A stretch of DNA of 64,000 nucleotides from Thermoleophilaceae bacterium (GTDB taxonomy: Bacteria; Actinomycetota; Thermoleophilia; Solirubrobacterales; Thermoleophilaceae): positions 187,068 to 251,067 of the forward strand of contig JAUJOQ010000001.1 in the NCBI GenBank assembly GCA_030447725.1, given 5' to 3'. Both the position numbers and the translations under genes were made by a program. Position 1 is the stretch's first letter. Each line of letters starts with the position of its first letter. Shown piece after piece: positions 18,431 to 26,602 of the stretch. The notes beneath the pieces were generated by a model that was not told the origin of the DNA, ran no database searches, and saw nothing but the letters and a program-made list of their open reading frames with translations.

Positions 18431-19627
18431 ATGGTCCCGCCCCCCGCCGCGCTGGAGACGCTCGTCCGGCGCTACGACAGCACCGTCTTCGAGCCTGTGC
18501 GAGCAGGGGCGCGCGTGCGCCTACGGGGTGGCGGGCCACAGGCCTGGGACGTGGTCTTCGACGGCGGCCGGGCCTGCCTCGGCCCCTCGGACGCACACCG
18601 GCGCGCGGACGCCGTGCTCACCGCCGATGCCGAGACATGGCGAGCGCTGGCCGACGACCTGGCCGGAGGCATGGCCGCCTTCCGCAGCGGCCGCCTGACC
18701 GTGCGGCGCGACCTGCACCTGGGCGTCGGCTTCCTGGCCGCCACCGCGCAAGAGCAAGGCCCCGGGCGCCTGCGCTTCCGCCAGGTGCAGACTTCCGGCG
18801 CGAAGATCTCCGTAATGGAGGCCGGAGAGGGGCCGCCGCTGCTGGCGCTGCACGGACTGGGCGCCACGAAGGCGTCCTTCCTTCCCACCGTGGCCGCGCT
18901 GGCCGGCTCTCACCGGGTGATCGCCATCGACCTCCCCGGCTTCGGCGACTCCGACAAGCCGCTGCGGGGCGCTTATGACCCCGCCTTCTTCGCCCGCGGC
19001 GGCGTCGCCCTGCTCGACGCGCTCGGCATCGACCGTGCCGACGTCGTGGGCAACAGCATGGGTGGACGGGCCGCGCTGGAGATGGGACTATCGGCTCCGG
19101 ACCGCGTGGGCCGGCTGGTGCTGCTGGCGCCGTCGCTGGCCTGGCTGCGGGCGCGGCCGTGGGCTGCTCCGCTTCGGCTCGTGGCTCCCCAGCTCGGACT
19201 GATCCAGCCGGCGCCTCGCGCGGTCGTCGAGGGCTTGGTGCGCCGCCTCTTGCCGGCGCAGGGCTCGGAGTGGACCGCCGCCGGCGTGGACGAGTTCCTT
19301 CGCTCCTATCTCTCCCCGAGCGGCCGGGCCGCCTTCTACGCGGCCGCCAGGAACATCTACCTCGAGGCCCCGTGGGGCGAGAATGGCTTCTGGACTCGCC
19401 TGGGACAGCTCGAGGCGGAGAGCCTCTTCGTGTGGGGGAGTCGCGACGAGATCGTGCCGATCGGCTTTGCCCGCCACGTGAATGAAGCTCTGCCGCAGGC
19501 GCGCCATCTCGTGCTCGACTGCGGGCACGTGCCGCAGATGGAGTGCCCGGCGGAGACCCACAGGGCGATGCTCTCGTTCCTGGCCGGCCGCCGGGTGGGG
19601 CGCTCCGCGGTGCCCCTGGCAGCCTGA
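18431..19627 (+). CDS. SCP2-like domain fused to alpha/beta hydrolase
   Basis: A 398-residue protein. Residues 1-105 look like an SCP2 sterol-carrier-type domain (RRADAVLTADAETWRALADD, then MAAFRSGRLTVRRDL). Residues ~125-390 are a complete alpha/beta hydrolase: oxyanion region LHGLGATKASF, nucleophile Ser in GNSMGG, acid Asp in VWGSRDEIVP and His in DCGHVPQ. A lipid or polyketide-like ester substrate delivered by the SCP2 part is a reasonable inference. It starts 24 bases after the YhaM-like gene. Confidence 0.87.
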   Translation: MVPPPAALETLVRRYDSTVFEPVRAGARVRLRGGGPQAWDVVFDGGRACLGPSDAHRRADAVLTADAETWRALADDLAGGMAAFRSGRLTVRRDLHLGVGFLAATAQEQGPGRLRFRQVQTSGAKISVMEAGEGPPLLALHGLGATKASFLPTVAALAGSHRVIAIDLPGFGDSDKPLRGAYDPAFFARGGVALLDALGIDRADVVGNSMGGRAALEMGLSAPDRVGRLVLLAPSLAWLRARPWAAPLRLVAPQLGLIQPAPRAVVEGLVRRLLPAQGSEWTAAGVDEFLRSYLSPSGRAAFYAAARNIYLEAPWGENGFWTRLGQLEAESLFVWGSRDEIVPIGFARHVNEALPQARHLVLDCGHVPQMECPAETHRAMLSFLAGRRVGRSAVPLAA

Positions 19628-19647
19628 GCCCGCGAGGGGTGCCTTCG

Positions 19648-20814
19648 GTGTACGACGACGAATTCATCCAGCCCTGGCTGGCGGAGATGAGGGGCCGGGT
19701 GCCGGGACTCGAGCTGTTCGACGCCCACACCCATATCGGCCAGAACGACCCCGACGGCTTCGGCTGCACCCCCGGCGAGCTGACCGGCGTGCTCGAGGTC
19801 GCGGGCGCCCGCGCCGCGGTTTTCCCGATGCACGAGCCGGGCGGCTACCGCGATGCCAATGACGCCGCCATCGAGGCGGCCGCCGACTCCGACGGACGGC
19901 TCGTGGCGTTCTGCCGGCTCGACCCCCGAGCCGACCCACTGGGCGAGGCGGAGCGCTCGCTGGCGGCCGGCGCGGTCGGCATCAAGCTCCACCCCCGCGC
20001 GGAGGACTTTGCCCTTGACACGCCCGAGCTGGAGGGCGTCTTCGCGCTGGCCTCAGAGCGGCAGCTGCCGGTGCTGGTGCACGCCGGGCGGGGGATCCCG
20101 GCACTGGGCCGCCACGGGCTGGCCATCTGCCAACGCCACCCCGGCGCGCGGCTGATCCTCGCCCATGCCGGGATCTGCGACCTGGCCTGGATATGGCGGG
20201 AGGTGGGCGACCACCCCAATCTCTTCTTCGACACCTCCTGGTGGTCGCCCAGCGACCTACTGGCGCTGTACGCGCTGGTGGCGCCCCGGCACATCGTCTT
20301 CGCCAGCGACGCTCCGTATGCCACCCCGTCATTTGCAGCCGCCATGAACATGCGCTACGCGATGCAGGCGGGGCTCGACGGCGACGCGCTGCGGTCGGTG
20401 TTCGGCGGTCAGATGGCCCGGATCGTCTCCGGCGAGCAGCCGTTGGACGCCGGCCCTGCGCCGGGGCCCGCGCGGCTCGACCGAGACCCGTTGCTCGACC
20501 GCGTCTACACCTTTCTGGCCGCCTCTATCGGCCAGATGTTCCGAGGGGTCGACCCGGCGGAGACGCTGGCGCTGGCCGCCCTGGCATGCGAGGTGGGAGA
20601 CGGCGCACCGCAGGCGGAGACCTGCACGACCGTGCTGCGTCTGCTCGAGCTGCGCCGGCAGCTGGCCGAGTCGGGCGGCCACCACGCCGGGGCGCCCGGC
20701 TTCGCGCCCGGTGTTTGGACGATCGTGGCGGCGGCCGGTGTGGCCCGCACGCCGGGGGTGCGTGTCCCGCCCGCCGGCGAGCCGGCCACGGGCGTCGGGG
20801 AACGGGAGGGCTAG
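19648..20814 (+). CDS. Amidohydrolase-2 family metal-dependent hydrolase
   Basis: A 388-residue TIM-barrel hydrolase. Metal ligands are visible in LFDAHTHIGQND (His-x-His), KLHPRA, LVHAGRG, LILAHAG and FASDAPYATP. After residue ~270 there is an extra C-terminal ~110-residue helical region rich in Ala/Leu, not typical of the core family. GTG 19648 was chosen as start because a GCGAGGGG ribosome site lies 8 bases before it; GTG 19639 is an in-frame alternative. Substrate unknown. It follows the SCP2-hydrolase gene by 20 bases, so both may act in the same pathway. Confidence 0.8.
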   Translation: MYDDEFIQPWLAEMRGRVPGLELFDAHTHIGQNDPDGFGCTPGELTGVLEVAGARAAVFPMHEPGGYRDANDAAIEAAADSDGRLVAFCRLDPRADPLGEAERSLAAGAVGIKLHPRAEDFALDTPELEGVFALASERQLPVLVHAGRGIPALGRHGLAICQRHPGARLILAHAGICDLAWIWREVGDHPNLFFDTSWWSPSDLLALYALVAPRHIVFASDAPYATPSFAAAMNMRYAMQAGLDGDALRSVFGGQMARIVSGEQPLDAGPAPGPARLDRDPLLDRVYTFLAASIGQMFRGVDPAETLALAALACEVGDGAPQAETCTTVLRLLELRRQLAESGGHHAGAPGFAPGVWTIVAAAGVARTPGVRVPPAGEPATGVGEREG

Positions 20815-20835
20815 TGGTGCCTCGCTACCAGCTCG

Positions 20836-21237
20836 TCAGTCGAACTGGAAGTGGCGGACCGGCAGGTCGAATCGCTTCTTGGCGTCGTCCACCACTCCAT
20901 CCTCGAGCCAGTTTCGCTTGCCGCCTTGGTGTGTGCAGAGCACTATCTCGTCGGCGTCGAAGGTGACCAGCGCGTCCTCGATGGCCTGCAGCGGGTCGGA
21001 CTCGCCGGTGTCGGCCGCGGCGTCGATGTCCGCCTCGTCCAGGCGCTCGGCCGTCTCCTGCGCCACCTCATCGGCGCGGCGGATGGCGGGATCGGGATCG
21101 GAAGCGAAGAAGCGCATCCTGCTGTTGAGCGCGGGGGCCACCACCAGCACCTCGGCGTCGTCGGCCGCCCCGGTGCCGATCGCGCTCTTGAGCACGTCGC
21201 CGGAGGCGACCTCGGAGACCAGCATCAGGATCCTCAT
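20836..21237 (-). CDS. Small protein, UspA-like fold suspected
   Basis: A 133-residue protein. The first strand (MRILMLVSEVAS), the alternating alpha/beta pattern and the late VTFDADEIVLCTHQGGKRNW (residues D-E-I-V-L of the parallel sheet) recall universal-stress-protein or Rossmann-like folds, but the ATP-binding Gx2Gx9G(S/T) is absent. Function unknown. It is the last gene of a minus-strand run that includes a STAS protein, so a stress-related role is possible. Confidence 0.7.
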   Translation of the reverse strand: MRILMLVSEVASGDVLKSAIGTGAADDAEVLVVAPALNSRMRFFASDPDPAIRRADEVAQETAERLDEADIDAAADTGESDPLQAIEDALVTFDADEIVLCTHQGGKRNWLEDGVVDDAKKRFDLPVRHFQFD

Positions 21238-21308
21238 CCGGCCTCCCCGAGGGCGGCGATCTGAGGACGGCCGGTCACTTCGAAGGACACGACTCCAGGA
21301 CGCAGCAC
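21234..21308 (-). CDS. Possible 24-residue coupled leader peptide
   Basis: A short frame from GTG 21308 (overlapping the STAS-gene TAG) to TGA at 21234, which overlaps the next ATG (ATGA). It encodes 24 residues, VLRPGVVSFEVTGRPQIAAL onwards. The double overlap suggests coupling, but the length gives little statistical support. Confidence 0.25.
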   Translation of the reverse strand: MLRPGVVSFEVTGRPQIAALGEAG

Positions 21309-21637
21309 TAGACCTGGCCCGCGCTGTCGACCATCTCGAGGCGCTCGTCGAGCTTGGTGATCGTGAACACGCGTTGAATCGTCGCAGGGCCCCTCACCAC
21401 GGCCAGGCGGCGGTCCAACCGGCGAGCGCGCTGGTCGGCGCCGACTATCAGCCGAAGTCCGGTCGAGTCGAGGAACGTGAGTGCCGAGAGATCGAGCACC
21501 ACGAGCTTGGTTCCCGCCTTCTCGATGCGGCGCAGCTCGCGTTCCACCTTCTCCGCCGTCGAGAGGTCCAGCTCGCCTCGCAGGGCCAGGCACGCACGAT
21601 CGGCCTGCTCCCGTGTCTCGAACTCGAGAATGGTCAC
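21308..21637 (-). CDS. STAS-domain anti-sigma factor antagonist
   Basis: A 109-residue single STAS domain of the SpoIIAA/RsbV type: LRGELDLSTAEKVERELRRI, then VLDLSALTFLDSTGLRLIV, where the Ser of DSTGL is the phosphorylation site. Dephosphorylated STAS proteins bind anti-sigma kinases and free sigma factors. GTG 21635-21637 gives the canonical short protein; the longer frame has no homology. A partner phosphatase/kinase of this pathway type (SpoIIE phosphatase with HATPase) is at 59261-61714, far away, so the connection is only possible. Confidence 0.93.
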   Translation of the reverse strand: MTILEFETREQADRACLALRGELDLSTAEKVERELRRIEKAGTKLVVLDLSALTFLDSTGLRLIVGADQRARRLDRRLAVVRGPATIQRVFTITKLDERLEMVDSAGQV

Positions 21638-21647
21638 GGAGCCGAGG

Positions 21648-22049
21648 CTACCCCTTCGCCGCCCGAGGCGGTGCGGCGGGGGCGGTCGCGCGTCGCAACA
21701 GACGGTACGCGAAGTAGATCTGGACGGCTGCAAAGGAGAGCTCCAGTGTCCGTTGGCTGAGCGCGTTGGCGAGAACGGTGCCCACCAGCACACCGAGTGG
21801 CGCGAGTGCGCCGATCACCACCGCGTCGCGCAGGCGCAGGTTGCCATAGCCGTTCTGGCGCCACGCGCCCACTGCAGCCACGCCCACGATCGCGAGCAGG
21901 GACGTGGCCTGCGCCCCGAGCTGCGACTCGCCCAGGAAGATCACCAGCCCGGGCACCATCAGAACGCCGCCCCCCACCCCTACGAGACCGCCGGCCATCC
22001 CGGCGGCGAACCCGATGGCGAGCGCCCCCGCGAGGTCGGACAGCTCCAT
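21648..22049 (-). CDS. Half-size TauE/SafE-type transporter subunit (B)
   Basis: A 133-residue membrane protein with about four transmembrane helices. It carries the TauE/SafE half motif GLVGVGGGVLMVPGLVIFL and the later GTVLANAL turn. Full TauE/SafE exporters (around 250 residues) consist of two such halves. Here each half has its own gene: this one starts at ATG 22049, overlapping the stop of the other half by 1-4 bases (ATGA). The protein probably forms a heterodimer that exports a sulfur-containing or organic anion. Confidence 0.85.
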   Translation of the reverse strand: MELSDLAGALAIGFAAGMAGGLVGVGGGVLMVPGLVIFLGESQLGAQATSLLAIVGVAAVGAWRQNGYGNLRLRDAVVIGALAPLGVLVGTVLANALSQRTLELSFAAVQIYFAYRLLRRATAPAAPPRAAKG

Positions 22050-22405
22050 CAGAGGACCAACACCAGCGCCGAGACCACCAGCAGCGCGGCGAAGGCCCCG
22101 GCCACCGCTCGTTCGGGGATCTGCTGCTGGAGCGCGGTACCGGCCAGCACTCCACCTATGGCAGGTAGGCCGATCAGCAGCGCATTCACCGCGTCGACGT
22201 TGCCGTAGAGCCCGTGAGCTACCGCGGCGAGCGCCGCGATGATCGCTATGGCCGCCAGGGAGGTGCCCGTGGCCTCCCGCTCCCCGTAGCCGAACCAGAG
22301 GATCAGCAGGGGGACGATGATGGTGCCGCCCCCCACGCCGAACAGGCCGCTGAAGGCCCCCGCCGCGGTCGCGATCGCGGCGAGCCGAGCGAGCCTCGTT
22401 GACAT
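22049..22405 (-). CDS. Half-size TauE/SafE-type transporter subunit (A)
   Basis: A 118-residue membrane protein, first gene of the pair, with about four hydrophobic segments. It has the same half motif as its partner, GLFGVGGGTIIVPLLILWF, and GVLAGTALQQQIPER at the turn before the last helix. The stop TGA overlaps the partner ATG. The pair resembles a single TauE/SafE split at its midpoint, an internal duplication left as two genes. Its start is 17 bases from the divergent otsB start. Confidence 0.85.
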   Translation of the reverse strand: MSTRLARLAAIATAAGAFSGLFGVGGGTIIVPLLILWFGYGEREATGTSLAAIAIIAALAAVAHGLYGNVDAVNALLIGLPAIGGVLAGTALQQQIPERAVAGAFAALLVVSALVLVL

Positions 22406-22422
22406 CGCGAGGCATACTACGG

Positions 22423-23244
22423 ATGGTGTCCGCTCCCCCCGTCAAGGCGCTTGTAGAGAGCCTCCGCCCGCTCACGCAGCACCCCTCCCGCGCGGCCATC
22501 TTCTGCGACATCGACGGCACCCTCGCCCCGATCGTCAGCCGGCCGGAGGACTCCCGCGTGCGCGAGGAGGTCTCGGTGCTCCTGGGACGCCTCGGTCGCC
22601 GCTACGCGATGGTGGCCTGCGTGTCGGGACGGTCCGTGGCCGAGGCACGCCGCCTGGTGGGGGTTGGTGCGATCGCCTACGTGGGCTCCCATGGCGCCGA
22701 GGTGCTTCGCGCCGGCGCCAAGCGCCCGCAGCTCGTTGAAGCCTTCGCCGGCTGGGAGGACCGGGTGCGCGGCTTCGTAAGAGGGCGCGAGAACGCGCGC
22801 GACTTCAAGCGTTTGCGCATCCGCCTCGAGGACAAGGGGCCGATCAAGGCCTTCCACTGGCGCGGCTCCCCGGATGAGCCCGCCGCGGAGACGATCCTCC
22901 GGGGCGTGGCCCAGGAGGCCGAAGCGACGGGACTGGCAATCCACTGGGGCCGAAAGGTGCTCGAGGTGCGGCCCCCCGTGCACGTGGACAAGGGCCAGGG
23001 GGTACGCGCTCTCCTGGAGAGCGCACCCGTGCGAGCCGCCATGTACGGCGGCGACGATGCAACGGACCTCGACGCCTTCGAAGCCCTCGACGCGCTCACG
23101 GCCGAAGGCCGGCTCGACGCCGCTGTCCGGGTGGGGGTGCGCTCGGCCGAGGGTCCAGAGGCGATCGTCACCCGGGCCGACGTCGTGGTCGAGGGCGTGC
23201 CCGGCTTCACCCAAGTTCTCATCGCCCTCACGGAGGCCGACTAG
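22423..23244 (+). CDS. otsB: Trehalose-6-phosphate phosphatase
   Basis: A 273-residue HAD phosphatase. Motif I is AIFCDIDGTLAPI (Asp nucleophile and DxD acid), motif II CVSGRS, and motif IV GGDDATDLDAFEAL. The cap has KAFHWRG and GLAIHWGRKVLEVRP, typical of trehalose phosphatases. It would make trehalose from trehalose-6-phosphate; no OtsA gene is adjacent. ATG 22423 is preferred to a TTG 24 bases upstream because the latter falls in the divergent gene's start region. Confidence 0.93.
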   Translation: MVSAPPVKALVESLRPLTQHPSRAAIFCDIDGTLAPIVSRPEDSRVREEVSVLLGRLGRRYAMVACVSGRSVAEARRLVGVGAIAYVGSHGAEVLRAGAKRPQLVEAFAGWEDRVRGFVRGRENARDFKRLRIRLEDKGPIKAFHWRGSPDEPAAETILRGVAQEAEATGLAIHWGRKVLEVRPPVHVDKGQGVRALLESAPVRAAMYGGDDATDLDAFEALDALTAEGRLDAAVRVGVRSAEGPEAIVTRADVVVEGVPGFTQVLIALTEAD

Positions 23245-23249
23245 GCTCG

Positions 23250-23792
23250 GTGAGCTTCGCCGACTTTCTCCGAACCGCAGTCCTGCTCTTCGGTGCGGCG
23301 AGCACCGCGCTCGCGGTGGTGGCAATCGCCGGCGCCACGGGCGACGACGACACCGTGGCGCTGATCGTGGCCGTGTCCTGGTGGACGCTGGCCGCGGGCG
23401 GAGGGCTGTGGCTTGGACGCCGGCTCGCCCCCACGCCCGGCATCGGGCGGCTGCTGGCGAGCGCACGGTCCACCAATCAGCTGCCCGACATCGAGCCCGC
23501 GAGCATCATCTTCAACCGCCTGTGGCCGCTCGGCGTGTTCACGCTGGCCTCGAGCGCGGTGGCGTTCCTGATCCCCCAGGTGCCGGCGATCGCCGCCGGC
23601 TATGCGATCGCGGTCGCGCTCACGTGGCGGCGCCAGTCGGCTGCCGTGCAGGCGATCGAGTATCGCGACGGGGTGCGCTTCTACTTCGACAAGAGCTCGC
23701 CGTTCGGGGCTCCGAAGCTGCTGCGCACTCCGGGGATGCGCAAGATCGAGCCGGTGCCCGCCGGCGCCGAGCGGGAGGCAGCCCGGCCCTGA
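23250..23792 (+). CDS. Integral membrane protein of unknown function
   Basis: A 180-residue protein starting at GTG, six bases after otsB. It has hydrophobic segments at about 6-27, 36-53, 88-105 and 107-127. Between the second and third is a loop (GRLLASARSTNQLPDIEPAS). A soluble C-terminus ends in RKIEPVPAGAE. No family recognised; it may be co-translated with otsB. Confidence 0.75.
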   Translation: MSFADFLRTAVLLFGAASTALAVVAIAGATGDDDTVALIVAVSWWTLAAGGGLWLGRRLAPTPGIGRLLASARSTNQLPDIEPASIIFNRLWPLGVFTLASSAVAFLIPQVPAIAAGYAIAVALTWRRQSAAVQAIEYRDGVRFYFDKSSPFGAPKLLRTPGMRKIEPVPAGAEREAARP

Positions 23793-23824
23793 CCGTTCGG
23801 TGCGACGTTCGCCTGCGCTCCTCC

Positions 23825-25561
23825 CTAGCCGCGGGGGCGTAGGGCGCGCAGGTCATCCCAGGACCTGGTGTTGGCCACGTCCGCCGCGCTCAGCCAGGCG
23901 CGGCGGGCGGTGGCCACGCCGAAGCGCATGTTGGCGAGCGTCTCGGTGCCGTGGGCGTCGGAGTCGATCAGGATCGTGACCCCCGCCCGAGCGGCTACGC
24001 GCGCGTGCACGTCGTCGAGATCGCGACGGTTGGGGTTGGCGTTGATCTCGAGGAACGTGTGGGTGCGCGCCGCGGCCTCGATCACCCTCCCGAGGTCGAC
24101 GGCGTAGGGCTCACGCCTGCCGATCAGGCGCCCGGTGGGGTGCCCGATCACGTCTACGAGCGGATGCTCGATCGCCGCCACCATCCGGTCGGTCATCTCG
24201 TTCTCCCCGATCCCGAAGGAGGTGTGCACGCTCGCGACCACCCAGTCGAGCTCGGCCAGAAGGTCGTCCTTGTAGTCCACCGACCCGTCCGGCAGCACGT
24301 TGGTCTCCGTGCCGGCGAGCACGCGGAAGTCCTCCATCGCTGCGTCCACCGCTCTGATCCGCTCGATCTGACGCTTGAGCTCGTCGGGGGTAACGTGGTT
24401 GCCGAAGCCGTGTGTGGCCGAGTGGTCGGTGATGGCCACATACCCATAGCCGCGCTCCTGCGCGGCCCGGGCCATCTGCTCGATCGAATCGCGGCCGTCG
24501 GAGGCGGTGGTGTGGCAGTGCAGGTCGCCCCGGATGTCGGCCAGGGTCAGCAGCTCGGGAAGCTCGCCGCTGCTCGCGGCATCCAGCTCCCCACGGTTCT
24601 CGCGCAGCTCGGGCTCGATGTAGGCCATGCCCAGCAGCTCGTAGACCTCTTCCTCGGTGGTGCACCGGTGCACGGCACCGGTCGCATCGTCGGTCACCGA
24701 GTACTCGCTCACGTGCAGCCCACGCTTGACGACCTTCGTGCGTAGGGCCTCGTTGTGCCGGGCGGAGCCCGTGAAGTGCTGAAGCAGGTTGCCGAAGCTC
24801 TCCTGCGCGACGATCCTCAGGTCCACCGTCAGTCCCCGGTGGGTGAGCGCCTTTGCCCCGGCCTCGCCTGACGTGACCACCTCGTCGATGGCCGGCAGGC
24901 GCGTGAACGCCTCGACCAGGGCCGCGGGATCAGTGGCCGCCGCCACGATGTCAAGGTCCTTGCAGGTCTCGGCCCAGCGCCGCGCGCTGCCCGCCAGCTC
25001 CACCCGCAGAGAGGCCTCGTGGTCACGCAGCCCCTCGACCAGCTCCTCTCCGAGGGCGAGTGCGGAGGAGAGCAGGGTGCGGATGCGCGGCCGGCCGTCG
25101 GCGCCGGCCGCCAGAGCGGTCAGCACCTTCTCCTCGGCCTTGGCGCCGAAGCCCTGCACCGTGCGCAACCGCTGATCCTCGGCGGCCCGGCGCAGATCTT
25201 CGAGGGACTCGATCCTCAGCTCCTCGTACAGCAGGCGCGTGCGCTTGGGCCCCAGGCCGGGAATGTTCGTGATCGCCACCAGGCCCGCCGGGATCCTGGC
25301 CTTGAGCTTGTCGGCGGCGGGTATCGAGCCGGTCTCCACCAGCGCCGCGATCTTCTCCGCGATCGTCTTTCCGATCCCGCTCAGCTGCTCCGCTTGGCCC
25401 TGTGCCGCCATCTGCGCGACCGAGACACCGGACTCGCGGATCGACTTGGCCGCGGTGCGGTATGCCACCACCCGGTAGAGCACTGCGCCGTCCAGCTCGT
25501 AGAGCGTCGCGAGCTCCTCGAAGGCGTCGGCGATCTCGGAGTTCTTGAGGGTTCGTGCCAC
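23825..25561 (-). CDS. polX: DNA polymerase X with PHP exonuclease domain
   Basis: A 578-residue family X polymerase. Helix-hairpin-helix elements lie in residues 1-160 (SGIGKTIAEKIAAL, NIPGLGPKRTRLL). The nucleotidyltransferase site has GSARRWAETCKDLDIVAAA (the DxD pair) and a third Asp in LTVDLRIV, so the active site is intact. The PHP domain starts at ~335 with DLHCHTTASDG and continues with YVAITDHS, VLAGTETNVL, ASVHTSF and IDSDAHG, the metal ligands of a 3'-5' exonuclease. It would work in gap filling during base-excision or end-joining repair, fitting the Ku/LigD genes 11 kb away. An A/B repeat array lies upstream. Confidence 0.95.
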   Translation of the reverse strand: MARTLKNSEIADAFEELATLYELDGAVLYRVVAYRTAAKSIRESGVSVAQMAAQGQAEQLSGIGKTIAEKIAALVETGSIPAADKLKARIPAGLVAITNIPGLGPKRTRLLYEELRIESLEDLRRAAEDQRLRTVQGFGAKAEEKVLTALAAGADGRPRIRTLLSSALALGEELVEGLRDHEASLRVELAGSARRWAETCKDLDIVAAATDPAALVEAFTRLPAIDEVVTSGEAGAKALTHRGLTVDLRIVAQESFGNLLQHFTGSARHNEALRTKVVKRGLHVSEYSVTDDATGAVHRCTTEEEVYELLGMAYIEPELRENRGELDAASSGELPELLTLADIRGDLHCHTTASDGRDSIEQMARAAQERGYGYVAITDHSATHGFGNHVTPDELKRQIERIRAVDAAMEDFRVLAGTETNVLPDGSVDYKDDLLAELDWVVASVHTSFGIGENEMTDRMVAAIEHPLVDVIGHPTGRLIGRREPYAVDLGRVIEAAARTHTFLEINANPNRRDLDDVHARVAARAGVTILIDSDAHGTETLANMRFGVATARRAWLSAADVANTRSWDDLRALRPRG

Positions 25562-25575
25562 GGATGCTGGAGTAG

Positions 25576-25803
25576 GGGGAGGAGCGAAGCCGGAACGTCA
25601 GGGGAGGAGCACAGCCGAAACGCTAGGGGAGGAGCGCAGGCGGAGCGTCAGGGGAGGAGCGCAGCCGGAACGCAAGGGGAGGAGCGTAGGCCGATCGCCG
25701 ATCGGCCGAGCACCGCACCCGAGGCTCTCCGGCGAGCACCGCACCCTTCCTTCTCCGGCGAGCACCGCACCCTTCCCTCTCCGGCAAACACCGCACCCTT
25801 CCC
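25576..25803 (+). repeat. A/B repeat array with central hairpin, polX upstream spacer
   Basis: Five A units (25576-25600, 25601-25625, 25626-25650, 25651-25675 and partial 25676-25697; period 25, core GGGGAGGAGCGCAGCCGGAA) precede a perfect 8-bp hairpin GGCCGATC-GCC-GATCGGCC (25689-25707). A degenerate B-like stretch with GAGCACCGCACCC follows, then three B units (25726-25751, 25752-25777, 25778-25803; period 26, core TCTCCGGCGAGCACCGCACC). It lies between the divergent polX and glycosyltransferase starts and shares its layout with 2388-2488. Confidence 0.9.
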
Positions 25804-25817
25804 TAGGGTACGCGCCC

Positions 25818-26546
25818 ATGTCCGGCGCCTGGCTTGTCCTGCCCACCTACAACGAAGCCGAGAACGTCGAGTCGATCGTGCGGGCGGCGCTCTCCCAGCT
25901 CGCGTCGACCGGAATGGACCACCACGTCCTAGTCGTGGACGACAGCTCCCCCGACGGCACCGGCCAGATCGCAGACCGCCTCGCGACCGAGATCGACGAG
26001 GTGCAGGTGCTGCACCGCAGCGCCAAGAAGGGCATCGGCCCCGCCTACCTCGCCGGCTTCGACCGCGCCCTCAGCCGCGGCGCCGATCTCGTGCTCGAGA
26101 TGGACGCCGACTTCTCACACGACCCCGCCGACCTGCCGCGGCTGGTGGCGGCGTCGGGAGCGGCGGACCTGGTCCTCGGCTCGCGCTACGTGCCCGGCGG
26201 CGGGGTGATCGACTGGGGCCTCGGCCGGCGCGCCGTCAGTCGCGGGGGCTCTATCTACGCCAAGGTCCTCCTCGGCGTGCAGGTCAACGACCTGACGGGC
26301 GGCTTCAAGTGCTTCCGGCGCGAGGTGCTGGAGAGCCTCGACCTGACCTCGGTCGGCACGGACGGCTACGGCTTTCAGATCGAGATGACATATCGCGCGG
26401 TCCAGGCGGGGTTTCGGGTGACCGAGGTGCCTATCCTGTTTCGCGAGCGCCGCGTGGGAGCGTCGAAGATGTCTGCCCACATCGCCCTCGAAGCCTTCTG
26501 GAAGGTCCCCGCGCTGCGCATCCGCAGGGCCATGAACCGAGCATGA
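25818..26546 (+). CDS. Polyprenol-phosphate glycosyltransferase (Ppm/DPM1-like)
   Basis: A 242-residue GT2-family enzyme: LVLPTYNEAENVESIV, VVDDSSPDGTGQIAD, EMDADFSHDPADLPRL (the catalytic metal-binding DxD region) and VNDLTGGFKCFRREVL. This is the pattern of dolichol/polyprenol-phosphate mannose synthases, which load mannose from GDP-mannose onto a lipid carrier at the inner membrane face for protein or envelope glycosylation. No transmembrane tail is present, as in the catalytic subunit type. ATG 25818 follows directly after the B repeats. Confidence 0.9.
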   Translation: MSGAWLVLPTYNEAENVESIVRAALSQLASTGMDHHVLVVDDSSPDGTGQIADRLATEIDEVQVLHRSAKKGIGPAYLAGFDRALSRGADLVLEMDADFSHDPADLPRLVAASGAADLVLGSRYVPGGGVIDWGLGRRAVSRGGSIYAKVLLGVQVNDLTGGFKCFRREVLESLDLTSVGTDGYGFQIEMTYRAVQAGFRVTEVPILFRERRVGASKMSAHIALEAFWKVPALRIRRAMNRA

Positions 26547-26555
26547 GGCCGACGC

Positions 26556-26572
26556 TATACTTTCTGAAGTAT
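26556..26572 (+). promoter_or_regulatory. Candidate -10/operator ahead of trxA
   Basis: TATACT (26556-26561) resembles a -10 element and overlaps a perfect 6-bp inverted repeat ATACTT-TCTG-AAGTAT (26557-26572), AT-rich in a GC-rich setting. It lies 31 bases before the trxA GTG. No convincing -35 is visible. A repressor could bind here; no candidate is identified. Confidence 0.45.
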
Positions 26573-26602
26573 CACCGGCGAATTCTACGAAGGGGAGTCC
26601 AA

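Noticed and set aside
25576..25803. CRISPR array
   Set aside because: Units are directly adjacent with 25- and 26-bp periods and no unique spacers; no cas gene is present.
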